Source: RGIG464 sp045599585
GTDB lineage: Bacteria > Myxococcota_A > Bradymonadia > UBA4248
NCBI GenBank assembly: GCA_045599585.1
Contig: JAZRWH010000187.1
Coordinates: 1 to 64,000 of the forward strand
Length of the DNA: 64,000 bases
Reading direction: 5' to 3'
This document shows positions 16,623 through 25,681 of this stretch, one piece after another. Positions within the stretch are counted from its first letter, which is position 1. Each line of letters starts with the position of its first letter. The notes beneath the pieces were generated by a model. The model did no database searches and was not told the DNA's origin. It saw nothing but the letters and a program-made list of their open reading frames with translations. The position numbers and the translations under genes were made by a program.

Positions 16623-17801
16623 TTACTCTTGAACCGCATGAATCATCTGCCACGCGAGTTCTTGTGTCTTTTGCTCAACAATCTCGGAGTAAGGTAACGA
16701 AAGCGCAAGCAAGTAGCGTGGGACGTTGTTATCGTCAGTTATATAGGCAATTTCGAGCCTATCATCCCCAATCACTTTACCACCTTTATTATAAATTTTA
16801 GCATTGGGTATCAAGCGTTTTACGCCTTTATCAATGCAAGAAGGCGCTTCTAATAAGGCAGTCCTCAACAAACTCAGGTGATCATCAGAAAGTGCTAGCA
16901 TTTGCCCCGTCATAACACGACGCAACATTTCAGCGAGTTCAACGAGCATAAGTGCATTCGATTCGCGTGGTACATGCTCAAAAAATTGCGTTGACACGGC
17001 TTCTGGCACAACGATCGTATGCTCAGCATGTTTAAACGAAAAAGCAGGACTAAATCTGAGATTATCATCCTTGTCTTTACGTTGATATCGTCTTTGCAAG
17101 ACCATGCAAGGGAAATTCAATCTCTTGCGAATATATTCATCATTGGCACGATCTAATCCAGCAAAAAGCATCAGTGAATTATACGCTAGATTATCACTTG
17201 GAATAATGGCATCCCTTACAAGCTGCCTGAGAGTCGTCTGATTTTTGATCCCAAGATCAATAAAGGACACGGGATCATCTGCAGTGACCCCAACCTCTTC
17301 GGCACGCATGAGCGCCACTACAGCTGCAGTTAATTTTACAGTAGATGCAGGCCAAAAGCGTTCCTTACCATCAGGTGTTAAAGAGAACTTAAATGCCGTA
17401 TCTCGATAACTGAAGAATTTATAGACATCCTGGCCTGTACTATCCTTACGAATCACAGCAATAAAAGCGTAAGCATCTGGGCCAGGTGAATAATGATTTG
17501 CTAAAAAAGCTTGTTCGAGACAAGTCGTATTGGTATGCGATTTTACATCATCGAACCATGTTTCTATGGATTCAAGTTTTGTTGGTTCAAAAGCGCTACA
17601 AAGAGCGTTAGCATCAGAGGGTTCGTTCTTGTACGAAGGATGATCTTTTTCGTGCTTTGTTGGAGAAGATGTACTTTTCACTTCATGCGACATTTCAAGA
17701 GAGTCCTGAGCAAGATTTTGTGCGAAAGCATCACCCCACCCTAAGCCCAGCATACAGCAAAGGACAATAGCAATGTAGGCCAAACATACATGCTTATTCA
17801 T
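16623..17801 (-). CDS. Exported serine hydrolase with class A beta-lactamase fold
   Basis: A 392-residue exported protein with a signal peptide ending near FAQ (residue 28) and a hydrophilic, Lys/Ser-rich spacer to about residue 70. The active-site motifs of the penicillin-binding fold are there: S-x-x-K in WPASTVKLTAA (Ser 153, Lys 156), S-D-N in PSDNLAYN (202-204), and K-G-G in YNKGGKVIGDD replacing K-T-G. Proteins like this are often annotated 'class A beta-lactamase-related serine hydrolase'; the KGG and the length argue against a dedicated antibiotic-hydrolysing enzyme. The start overlaps the end of the upstream gene by eight bases, so the two are translationally coupled. Confidence 0.8.
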   Translation of the reverse strand: MNKHVCLAYIAIVLCCMLGLGWGDAFAQNLAQDSLEMSHEVKSTSSPTKHEKDHPSYKNEPSDANALCSAFEPTKLESIETWFDDVKSHTNTTCLEQAFLANHYSPGPDAYAFIAVIRKDSTGQDVYKFFSYRDTAFKFSLTPDGKERFWPASTVKLTAAVVALMRAEEVGVTADDPVSFIDLGIKNQTTLRQLVRDAIIPSDNLAYNSLMLFAGLDRANDEYIRKRLNFPCMVLQRRYQRKDKDDNLRFSPAFSFKHAEHTIVVPEAVSTQFFEHVPRESNALMLVELAEMLRRVMTGQMLALSDDHLSLLRTALLEAPSCIDKGVKRLIPNAKIYNKGGKVIGDDRLEIAYITDDNNVPRYLLALSLPYSEIVEQKTQELAWQMIHAVQE

Positions 17802-18618
17802 AACTGATAAGGTAATCCAACATTGGAGTCAGATATGAGCGATGTTTTGTTCGCCACAGATCGCGTTTCGCATTCAGCATAGTAGCTTCATCCCCTGCAT
17901 CTTGCGTCAACAAAATGAGTTTTCTCTGAAGGTGGGTTTTAGTCTGTGGATTATCTTCCGTTAAAATCGCTTGTTGTAAGAATTTTATTCGAGAAGAAAC
18001 ACTATCATCATTTAAGATACCAGAGATAAGAAGCGTAATATCCGATGGCGCATCAGGTTTTTGCATAGCCTGCTGGAAATAATAGACTGTTTTTTGTCTA
18101 CGTTCATCCTTAGATAAAGGCCCTTTATCAGGGTAATACGACATGTAGTTCATTGCAATCGTGTAAGGATAATACGACTTCGTAGGAAACCGCTCCATAG
18201 CCAAAGATAGATACTTGTTTGAGGCTTCTACACCTTCAACGGCGATATCATTTGAAAAAACGGAGCTAATTGCCGCGTATTTGTAAACAGGCTCGAAATC
18301 TGGATCGAGTGCAATGATTGCATCAGCGAAAGATTCCGCTAAATGCGCTTCATTTTTAATATCGTTGTATTGAAGTGCGCGGATCCAGATCAAATCCACG
18401 ACAAAGGGTTCATACCCCAAGCTCATAACTTTAAGCGCATTGATATTGGGTAAGACACTGAATTCCTCAGCCCCCATGGACTTTGGCACTTCAATATGCG
18501 TTGAGCTAACACAAATGTGCGAAACGATAAAAGCGAGTAGAGCTATGAAAAGAGCAACAAATGTAAAGCGTGCGCTGCGTCTTGCATCTATTTGTGCGGG
18601 AGTTAAGTCTACTTTCAT
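17794..18618 (-). CDS. Membrane-anchored TPR-like protein of unknown function
   Basis: A 274-residue protein with one N-terminal transmembrane helix (about residues 18-37) and a helical periplasmic domain. Stretches such as ALDPDFEPVYKYAAISS, YYPYTIAMNYMSYY and KTVYYFQQAMQKP have the spacing of degenerate tetratricopeptide repeats. No enzymatic motif is seen. It overlaps the beta-lactamase-fold gene and probably forms a two-gene operon with it, suggesting an envelope role. The family is not one I can name. Confidence 0.65.
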   Translation of the reverse strand: MKVDLTPAQIDARRSARFTFVALFIALLAFIVSHICVSSTHIEVPKSMGAEEFSVLPNINALKVMSLGYEPFVVDLIWIRALQYNDIKNEAHLAESFADAIIALDPDFEPVYKYAAISSVFSNDIAVEGVEASNKYLSLAMERFPTKSYYPYTIAMNYMSYYPDKGPLSKDERRQKTVYYFQQAMQKPDAPSDITLLISGILNDDSVSSRIKFLQQAILTEDNPQTKTHLQRKLILLTQDAGDEATMLNAKRDLWRTKHRSYLTPMLDYLISYE

Positions 18619-18719
18619 TAGAGTATCCAGTCTATAGCAACATTCTAGTTTTGAACGAAGTAGACCGCTTCATTCAAGGTTCACAACTTCGATCATCCAT
18701 TGTTGAACCAAATTTCGCC

Positions 18720-18776
18720 AGAGGGGGTAGCGGCGTATTTGCGAAGCAAATAGCCGCTCAGGGGGAGACATCCCCC
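18720..18776 (-). repeat. Class-1 palindromic intergenic repeat, copy R3 (short form, reversed)
   Basis: The element reads AGAGGGGGTAGCGGCG-TATTTGC-gaa-GCAAATA-GCCGC and then a GGGGGA/TCCCCC hairpin, i.e. copy R2 in reverse orientation. It lies in the 281-base gap between two co-directional genes. Confidence 0.87.
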
Positions 18777-18899
18777 AAAAGGAACCAAAAGCCACGCATG
18801 ACAAACAAGTATGTCCGAAATAACCGGAGCATTAAAAACATCAAACGCACTCAGCGTTCAACCCAAATTTAGGATATAGGAAGTCCAAACATATATCTA

Positions 18900-21800
18900 T
18901 TAATAATTTAGAAGGGCGCGTATTGGTTTGAGCTGAACGAACTGACCGAATTCAAGTGAGTTCATCGCATCACAAAACGCATTATGATCCGCCCCGTCCA
19001 AGTGTGTCGCCAAATCAACAGCCTCATGAATGCGTTCTGTATGAATGAACACGCGAAGGAGCTGCAGCCCTAAATCGAACGGAGCACGAGCAATTTCGAT
19101 ACCATCACGCAAACAACGCTCCGCCTCTTCAAATTGAGACAATTCGATATGAGCAAGTGCCTCATTAAAATAAAAGCGGTCATTGAAACGGTCAATCTCG
19201 CGCCCACGTGATAAAATCTCAATCGCCTCTTGGTAACGTTGATCTTCAATGTAAGCGCATCCAAGTGTCAAAAGCCCCTGCGGGGATGGCACCGGATTTT
19301 TAAGCGTCATCTCGAGAAATCGACATGCCTCGGTAATGTATCCCATGTCATAAAGAGATGCTCCGATCAATTCGCAAGCACTAAACGTATTTCGCGACGG
19401 ATCATTAAAATGCGTCGTAGCAAGCGATGTACAAGCATGAAACAGCGCATTGAGCGAAAAACCGTTGTCGCTGCAGAAACGAGCATTCAACATATCGTCT
19501 TCCAAAGGATAGATTTGAATGAGCAATTCAGCCAGTTGACGGTGAAATTCAAAGCACTTATTTGAATCAGTTTTTTGAATCACATAACGCAAATACTCAC
19601 GAAGATCCCAGATACCAGGCGTACTCATCGCCTTGTAATAGATATCCTCGATATGCGGAACGTCTCGGAGAAATCCCGAAAAGAGTCGATAAAAATCAAA
19701 CGCGCCAGCTTTATCAAAGTTCATTTCACGACACATCATCACCAAAAGGGGCAAGGGGCGACGCGTGCGCATCTTAAACTTACTATTCCAATTGCTGTAA
19801 AAGTACGACAATTCATTTTCGTGGTTGATATCCATGAAATTATCTACCCATATTTTATAAGGAAGATCTTCATTAGGATCGTTTGAAATTGGTTCAAACG
19901 CTTTTTCTTTTGCAGGATCATCTGGATCTGGGTGTATTGGCTCCCAACCGACACCTGCGTAAAGTTTATCTTCCCACGAAAGACCGGTTTTTATTGCATT
20001 CTGAGCCTGTTTGCGGTCACCGAGACTCGAAAACACGGCTGCCTCCAAAATATAGAGTCTAGATAAGAAGGGATATCGGTTGAGAATAGATTGAATACGA
20101 CAGCGCGTCTCAAAAGCGTTATGCACATCGATCAGGTAAACACACGATTCAAGCTGAATACAATCCCTGATCAATTCATTTGCATGCGCCTCACTCCAAA
20201 CTTCGAATTGTTCAGTAAACTTGATACCGATATTGCCATGCCCGTGCAGGATCATAATATGCCTGTTTGCAGGATGCTTTTGGCAGTCACTCAAACACTG
20301 AGAAAGCGCTACATGCATCTCTTCCACCGTTTTGAGCGGTTTGCTTGGATTGGCAAAATCAAAAAATGTGAAATTAAAGTCGGGATCAAGAAGCGGCAAC
20401 AACGCTTCGTCATTATTTCGCTCCAACGCTTCTTCGATCGCCCAGACAGCGTAGTTATGAAACAACTCGCGAAGGTCGTTCCACGTAATCAGATTACCCG
20501 GAATCGGCTGTCTCAACACATCACACGCAACGGGAAATTCGGGCGGCGTTTGAATGCGAATGAGCGAAGTCGACGACGGAAAAGCCGAACGCGGAAAAAT
20601 ATGAAATTTCGCATTACGCGGACGAAACTCCGAAAATGCCATCGCCTGGGATACAAAACCGGGATCTGCGGCCAACGCTTTGATCGTTTCTTTAGCGCTC
20701 ATAAAAGCACGCGGCGTTTTGTGCATTCTGACATAATCAGAATCTGTTTCACCACCGTGAAGCAATCGTAGTATTTGGTAAAACGACTCAGAAATCTCAG
20801 GATCAATATACTCTCCCAACGCTTCATCGGTTGATGCTCGCTCGTACATTTCGGCATAACACTCGCTCAGAGCCATCACGATGTCTCTTGAATTTTCAGG
20901 CGTTAATTCAACAAGCGGCATAGAACGATAGTCATGTCTATTGAGCAAAGACGAATCGTCAAAATATCTAGGACGAAGCATATTCGTCAAAAGCGACTGA
21001 TTGAGATTATTTTTATCAATAATATTATCGTTTGCAGCATTCCATTTATCGCAGCCCAAAACTTCCTTCGAAACAATCTTCCAAGGACTGACCATTCGAA
21101 GCATGCACCAATAGGCTTTAAGGGGACGATGTTCTCTTATGTCGCTCTGCTCATTGGACAACCACACTTCCAAAAACGAGAGAATGGCAGTTGTGGCGGG
21201 CGTGCTACGCGTTAAGAAATGATCACGAATAAGCATTTCCGTGACCTGCGGACACAATTCCGACCACGGTTTGTCTTTTTGACGATTTACGAAGTCGAGC
21301 ACTTCCATAACACGCGGAGCAATGTGATCCAATTGAATTCCCGAAATGCTTTTAAAGAGCGACTTCACAACGGGATCAGACGAACTTTCGATCAGCAGAG
21401 CACTCCATTCAGGGTTAACATGAAGTCCCATAGATGTCGTGAGTTGCGTACGCCACGTAGGCGGCACTTTAAGACTGCTACCTTTACCGTGCTCTAGTAG
21501 CGTACGCATTTCATCACCGTCCGCCCCCAATGATAGGATGTGGAACAGCGACATATTTGTATGCGCCTGGCGAGCCATCGAATCGTACTCAAACATTTCT
21601 TTTTCGAGCAACGCACAGGTGTCAACAAGCACAGCATCGTTGGATTGATTCAGCAGGCGCAAGAATGCATTGGCTTCTGCATAAAACCCATTCCAAATCG
21701 CCATTCGGATAACCGCACTCATCATGACGACTTCGCCACTCGTCGCAGTACGGCTCTGTGTAGACATGATATAAGACTTCAGCGTCTCGATTCCGCATAC

Positions 21801-23117
21801 ACTTCGTTTAGCAATATCCTTCATTGAATCGCTATAATCGATACTTGCATAATCCAAGAGAATATTTGCCAACCGTCTTACCGTATCGTCAGCGTGAATC
21901 ACCGAAAGCTGCTGTTTCAGCTGACCGGGATTATTGATATATTCCTCTCTATTTATAATAAGATCGCAGGTTAGTTGCAGATAACCTATTTCTTCGCGAT
22001 ACTCATCGAAAGAAGACGCCTGTTTAAAGCGATAAAGCACATCGTTGTCACTGCGTTTACGCACTTCATAAAATTCGTGAATCAACGACTGAGCTTCACG
22101 ATACTTGCCAAGATACATGACGAGACGTACCAGATTCAAAAAAACGAGCGGCTCTTCAGAACCAGCAATGATTGACATTGCATAGAACGGAATCGCTTTA
22201 AACGCATGCCCAACTTGCGAAAAATACACATCACCCAAACAGCTGAGTGCAAACCAATTCAGCGGTTCACTACGGAGCAGAACACACAAGTGCGGATACG
22301 CTTCCGTCGGTTCATTCGTTTCGAGGCTAATCACAGCCAGGCTCATTAAACTGCGTCTAAATGTCGGACACTTTTCGAGAACGGCTCGATGAAGCTGTTT
22401 TGAAGTTTCAAGATCACCCAACTCAAAGGCAATATCTCCATGAAGGCTCATGATATAAATATTACCTTTATTAAGTATCTCAGCACGTTCAATGTCAGGC
22501 TGCGCCAATTCCGAATTTCCGATCGAAAAATACATCATAGCCCGCAAAAGATAAGTTTCTGCGCGATCCGGAGCGATCAACAAACTTTTATTGAACGTTT
22601 CTTTGGCATTCTCTAAGTGTCCCTGACCGAATTCCATATAAGCGAGGCAAGCAAGGTAACGCGGAGATTCCTTATTAAAACTGGCTTTCCGCATGGCTCG
22701 AGCAATCAGTTTTGTCGCATTGTCGGTATCATCCGGATCATTCAGAATAATAGCGCGCTCGAAAATACCCATCGTTACATCAACGAGATCCTGAAAAGTG
22801 ATTTCTCCTTCAGGAAACGTTTTCGGCATAAAAGGTGCTAAATTCTCATCGGTAACATTATTATCAGCATAGAGCGCATCGTCAATATCCGGTGTATAGA
22901 CCATGGCAATCGTTTGTTTAAGATACAGTTCAGCCTCTTGTTGTTTGATTGCAAGAACTTCTTCGGCAGCACCACGAGCCAACTTTTTTTGATAATCAAG
23001 AAAACTGTTCATGGCGTCTCTGAGCGTACGCTGGAGCATCGTAGCCTTTTCGATGCAACCCTCAGATTCCCAATACCGAATACCGGCGCATATCATTAAG
23101 TACTCTTGCTTAGTCAC
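18900..23117 (-). CDS. Giant tetratricopeptide-repeat protein
   Basis: A 1405-residue, apparently cytoplasmic protein without signal peptide or membrane helix. Clear TPR arrays occur near residues 150-310 (YLACLAYMEFGQGHLENAKETFNKSLLIAPDRAETYLLRAMMYFSIGN and following) and again at the C-terminus (about 1290-1390: LLTLGCAYIEDQRYQEAIEILSRGREIDRFNDRFYFNEALAHIELSQFEEAERCLRDGIE). The middle 800 residues are helical without obvious repeats. Such proteins are usually scaffolds; no partner is suggested by the neighbourhood. The start is GTG, preceded by GAAGAGG. A class-2 repeat block and an IS lie upstream. Confidence 0.85.
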   Translation of the reverse strand: MTKQEYLMICAGIRYWESEGCIEKATMLQRTLRDAMNSFLDYQKKLARGAAEEVLAIKQQEAELYLKQTIAMVYTPDIDDALYADNNVTDENLAPFMPKTFPEGEITFQDLVDVTMGIFERAIILNDPDDTDNATKLIARAMRKASFNKESPRYLACLAYMEFGQGHLENAKETFNKSLLIAPDRAETYLLRAMMYFSIGNSELAQPDIERAEILNKGNIYIMSLHGDIAFELGDLETSKQLHRAVLEKCPTFRRSLMSLAVISLETNEPTEAYPHLCVLLRSEPLNWFALSCLGDVYFSQVGHAFKAIPFYAMSIIAGSEEPLVFLNLVRLVMYLGKYREAQSLIHEFYEVRKRSDNDVLYRFKQASSFDEYREEIGYLQLTCDLIINREEYINNPGQLKQQLSVIHADDTVRRLANILLDYASIDYSDSMKDIAKRSVCGIETLKSYIMSTQSRTATSGEVVMMSAVIRMAIWNGFYAEANAFLRLLNQSNDAVLVDTCALLEKEMFEYDSMARQAHTNMSLFHILSLGADGDEMRTLLEHGKGSSLKVPPTWRTQLTTSMGLHVNPEWSALLIESSSDPVVKSLFKSISGIQLDHIAPRVMEVLDFVNRQKDKPWSELCPQVTEMLIRDHFLTRSTPATTAILSFLEVWLSNEQSDIREHRPLKAYWCMLRMVSPWKIVSKEVLGCDKWNAANDNIIDKNNLNQSLLTNMLRPRYFDDSSLLNRHDYRSMPLVELTPENSRDIVMALSECYAEMYERASTDEALGEYIDPEISESFYQILRLLHGGETDSDYVRMHKTPRAFMSAKETIKALAADPGFVSQAMAFSEFRPRNAKFHIFPRSAFPSSTSLIRIQTPPEFPVACDVLRQPIPGNLITWNDLRELFHNYAVWAIEEALERNNDEALLPLLDPDFNFTFFDFANPSKPLKTVEEMHVALSQCLSDCQKHPANRHIMILHGHGNIGIKFTEQFEVWSEAHANELIRDCIQLESCVYLIDVHNAFETRCRIQSILNRYPFLSRLYILEAAVFSSLGDRKQAQNAIKTGLSWEDKLYAGVGWEPIHPDPDDPAKEKAFEPISNDPNEDLPYKIWVDNFMDINHENELSYFYSNWNSKFKMRTRRPLPLLVMMCREMNFDKAGAFDFYRLFSGFLRDVPHIEDIYYKAMSTPGIWDLREYLRYVIQKTDSNKCFEFHRQLAELLIQIYPLEDDMLNARFCSDNGFSLNALFHACTSLATTHFNDPSRNTFSACELIGASLYDMGYITEACRFLEMTLKNPVPSPQGLLTLGCAYIEDQRYQEAIEILSRGREIDRFNDRFYFNEALAHIELSQFEEAERCLRDGIEIARAPFDLGLQLLRVFIHTERIHEAVDLATHLDGADHNAFCDAMNSLEFGQFVQLKPIRALLNY

Positions 23118-23297
23118 TTTTTAACCTCTTCGTCATGACGCCCACCCTACCCTGAGAACAGGCGATTCGCACTTTTCGGCTATCTACACTAAATCGGCCA
23201 AATTTCGCAAACTCTCCCCTTTTGCCCCGCACTCATCTTCACTCGCCTTTTAAATTTACGCAACATTTTTTTAGTGGATTTTTGTACTTTTTTATTT

Positions 23298-23378
23298 GCG
23301 GACGCTATTCGGTCTATGACCGAATACGCGTCACGCAGTCCGGCTATTTTCGGCGCTTTACGCCTCCAATACGCCGGA
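23298..23378. repeat. Class-2 bulged hairpin block S4 (two units)
   Basis: Unit one: GACGC-TATTCGGT-ctatg-ACCGAATA-C-GCGTC. Unit two: GTCCGGC-TATT with an inner GGCG/CGCC hairpin, then AATA-C-GCCGGAC. Both carry one unpaired C after AATA. The rest of the gap 23118-23591 has runs of C at 23538-23560 and no gene. Confidence 0.8.
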
Positions 23379-23591
23379 CTCTTTGATAATATTTCATTCA
23401 ATGAACCGACTAAAACTGTCAATCATACGATCTCAATATACAGATCATCTTGATTCCAAGTTAAATAAGCATGAACAAACAACCACTTTACTCATCATTT
23501 CATGAAACCTGACGCATAGGTTTATACCTATTTTAGCCCCCCCCCTGCAGCCCCCCCTCGCGCTGGCTACAGTTAGGGCCCAATAAAAGAT

Positions 23592-23616
23592 TAAACTGTC
23601 CCCTTAAAATCGGACA
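23592..23616 (+). repeat. Left terminal inverted repeat of the IS
   Basis: TAAACTGTCCCCTTAAAATC plus GGACA. It matches the complement of 25331-25355 at 10 of the first 12 positions and in the inner GGACA. Confidence 0.8.
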
Positions 23617-23694
23617 CGTCAATTGAGGGGCGTCCCTCCGATATGGACACTTGAAACGATGGGCATCCCTTGTTACTAGGCAATGGGAGTTTTT

Positions 23695-24141
23695 ATGAGC
23701 CTAACGCAAGAGTTTATTTGGGGTGGACAAGTGGTTAAAAAACTATTCACGAAGCAGGAAGTATTAGAATTACGCGACAATCCATATGTCGCATCCATTT
23801 CTGAAGAGACGATCACTTTTACAGATGATTTTAAGCGCATTTTCTACGAGCAGAAACAAGCCGGGGTGAAGATCCGTGATATTTTCGAAAAATATGGTAT
23901 CTCGCCAGATGTAATTGGAGAAGGGAGAATCAGCAGTTTTAGCTGGCGTGTTAATAGAATGGCCAAACGAACAAACGGCTTTACCGATTTGCGCTGCAAC
24001 AACAAACGTCAATCTCGTAATGATGCACCAGAAACATTAGAGGAGCGAGTTCGTCAGCTTGAAGGTGAGCTCGAATACACAAAGCAAGTTGTTGAGTTTT
24101 TAAAAAAAATTCAAATGGCAGGTATGGAGAAGAAGAAATGA
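23695..24141 (+). CDS. IS3 OrfA, helix-turn-helix protein
   Basis: A 148-residue DNA-binding partner of the transposase. The segment from KLFTKQEVLELRDNPYVASISEETITFTDDFK through KAGVKIRDIF-type sequence and YGISPDVIGEGRI is the helix-turn-helix region seen in OrfA proteins of Firmicute IS3 elements. The C-terminus LEERVRQLEGELEYTKQVVEFLKK is a leucine-zipper-like coiled coil used for OrfA-OrfAB contact. GGGAG five bases before ATG 23695 favours this start over ATG 23683. Near the end, an A8 run (in TTTTTAAAAAAAATT) is a possible slippery site for making an OrfAB fusion. Confidence 0.9.
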   Translation: MSLTQEFIWGGQVVKKLFTKQEVLELRDNPYVASISEETITFTDDFKRIFYEQKQAGVKIRDIFEKYGISPDVIGEGRISSFSWRVNRMAKRTNGFTDLRCNNKRQSRNDAPETLEERVRQLEGELEYTKQVVEFLKKIQMAGMEKKK

Positions 24142-25133
24142 TTGGCATCCAAGTTCCTGCGCACATAAAATATGCCTTAATCAAGGAAACTTTGCATAAA
24201 CCAAATGTCACACTGTCGCTTACTGAGTTGTGTAAACTCGCACATGTTTCAAGAGCTGGTTATTACTCTTGGCTATCAAATGAAAAAGCACGCCAGGATA
24301 GAGAGGATAATGATTGGCGCGATTATTTAATCATCAAAGAGGCTTTTGATTATCGAGGCTATAAAAAAGGCGCCCGATCAATTCATATGCGGCTTCTTCA
24401 CTTGCCAGAGCCGATCGTTATGAATTTGAAGAAAATTCGGCGTTTGATGAAAAAATATGGACTTGTCTGTCCTTTAAGATGCGTTAATCCGTATCGCCAA
24501 ATGGCGCGTAATCTTAGGACAAATCAGGTCGCAGGCAATTTGGTGAATAGAAACTTCAAAGCTCATCTGCCGAGAAAATGCCTCCTTACAGATATCACAT
24601 ATCTACGTTATGCCGAGAAATGGTGCTATCTCTCTGTGATTATGGATGTTGTAACACATGAAATTCTAAGCTACCAATTGAGTGATAGTTTAAAGGTCGA
24701 TTTTGTAATTCAAACCGTGGATAAGCTGCTTGAAAAGTATGGTGCCGAATTGGATAATTCGACGATTGTTCACAGCGATCAGGGTTGCCATTACACCAGC
24801 CGAGAATTCATAAAAAAAATGAAAGACGCTAATTTTGTTCAATCAATGTCTCGTAAAGGAAATTGTTGGGATAATGCTCCACAGGAAAGCTTATTTGGAC
24901 ATATGAAAGACGAGATCAAGCATGAAATTGAAGCCTGTACTGAACAACATCAAGTTCAAACAATTATCGATGATTGGTGCAAATACTACAATACAGAACG
25001 ATATCAGTGGGATCTCGAAAAGCTATCACCCTGCGAATTCTACAACTATCTGCTCACGGGTAAATATCCACTGAATATTAGGTGCGGTGTAAACAACAAT
25101 GCTCGGGGCTCTGCCCCGAACCCCGAGGTTTAG
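24138..25133 (+). CDS. IS3 OrfB, DDE transposase
   Basis: A 331-residue rve-type integrase/transposase. The N-terminal HTH_21-like part (SRAGYYSWL...RGYKKGARSIHMRL) is followed by the catalytic core: Asp in LLTDITYL, Asp in IVHSDQGCHYTS, Glu in APQESLFGHMKDE, with the YQWDL...PCEFYNYLL tail. All three DDE residues are present, so it is probably active. Its ATG overlaps the orfA stop (ATGA), as usual in IS3 elements. The last ten codons run through a CGGGGC/GCCCCG hairpin that extends the protein. Confidence 0.94.
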   Translation: MIGIQVPAHIKYALIKETLHKPNVTLSLTELCKLAHVSRAGYYSWLSNEKARQDREDNDWRDYLIIKEAFDYRGYKKGARSIHMRLLHLPEPIVMNLKKIRRLMKKYGLVCPLRCVNPYRQMARNLRTNQVAGNLVNRNFKAHLPRKCLLTDITYLRYAEKWCYLSVIMDVVTHEILSYQLSDSLKVDFVIQTVDKLLEKYGAELDNSTIVHSDQGCHYTSREFIKKMKDANFVQSMSRKGNCWDNAPQESLFGHMKDEIKHEIEACTEQHQVQTIIDDWCKYYNTERYQWDLEKLSPCEFYNYLLTGKYPLNIRCGVNNNARGSAPNPEV

Positions 25134-25330
25134 CGCTTACAAAGTGCGAAAAAGATAACTAACCATACTCAACAAGACTTGGTACTTGACGCAAAATCAA
25201 GCACCAAATCTTCTTTTCCTCACTACTATACCAGCGCTCGGGTCGCTCCTCAGCGTTGCCTTATCCTCTGGAATAGTGGTCGAGTATTTTATCAAAACAA
25301 ATGAGGGATGTCGCCCCCTCGTTTTCAAAT

Positions 25331-25355
25331 TGTCCTTGATTTGGGGGACAATTCA
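25331..25355 (+). repeat. Right terminal inverted repeat of the IS
   Basis: TGTCC, then GGGGGACAATTCA, the complement of the left-end layout. It lies about 200 bases after orfB; the intervening sequence contains a short TTGGT/ACCAA hairpin and no gene. Confidence 0.75.
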
Positions 25356-25681
25356 GTATGGCTTGCCATAGCCGCGATGGGGGACACCTCCCCTCCCTGT
25401 TGTGTCAAAATATTGCGAATAGAATGCGTAAAATTTTGAATTGTTTGCATGTTATACATTTTTGAAAAAAGCATTTTAGAATAAGAAAAGTTGTTTTTAC
25501 ACTTGAAAAAAGCGATCAAGGGATAAAAAAGCGTTTTAGTGAAGGCATTCTGTCCATAAATATGGTAGTATAACTATAGATACATGGATTGAAGGCTTTT
25601 AATAGTCAATCTAAGTAGGTAATGGAAGCTGACGTTCTGCGGTGGATATTGCGGGACAATGTATGATGTAAGGAGAGAATC
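25356..25681 (+). other. Upstream region of guaD, next to the IS end
   Basis: A 326-base AT-rich gap. It starts with GGGGGACACCTCCCC at about 25380, which resembles the first hairpin of the class-1 repeat without the rest, and it ends in the ribosome-binding site AAGGAGAG of guaD. No riboswitch-like structure that I recognise is present. Confidence 0.5.

Larger units (their letters stand above)
23592..25355 (+). mobile_element. IS3-family insertion sequence, copy 2 (complete)
   Basis: A 1.76-kb element with two overlapping frames (orfA, orfB) and imperfect terminal inverted repeats: TAAACTGTCCCC at the left end and the complement TGAATTGTCCCC at the right, each followed 9 bases further in by GGACA. 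No target duplication is visible next to these ends. The encoded proteins resemble OrfA/OrfB pairs common in Clostridia and other Firmicutes more than those of Proteobacteria, suggesting recent arrival (inference). The left end is identical over 139 bases to copy 1 at the window start, in opposite orientation. Confidence 0.93.

Noticed and set aside
16623..17801. Antibiotic-resistance beta-lactamase
   Set aside because: SxxK and SDN are there, but KTG is KGG, and the long spacer and operon with a membrane TPR-like protein do not fit a dedicated resistance enzyme.
18720..18776. Class-1 repeats as simple rho-independent terminators
   Set aside because: They occur in both orientations, also upstream of genes, lack a consistent T-run, and clear terminators are found separately next to them (for example 30572-30593).
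23538..23560. Poly-C stretch before the IS as a phase-variation tract
   Set aside because: It lies between genes with no start codon or promoter in reach; more likely random or an IS-related scar.
1..25355. Composite transposon bounded by the two IS copies
   Set aside because: The segment holds ordinary chromosomal genes (trmO, tRNAs); no target duplications are visible and copy 1 is cut by the window edge. Inversion by recombination is the safer statement.
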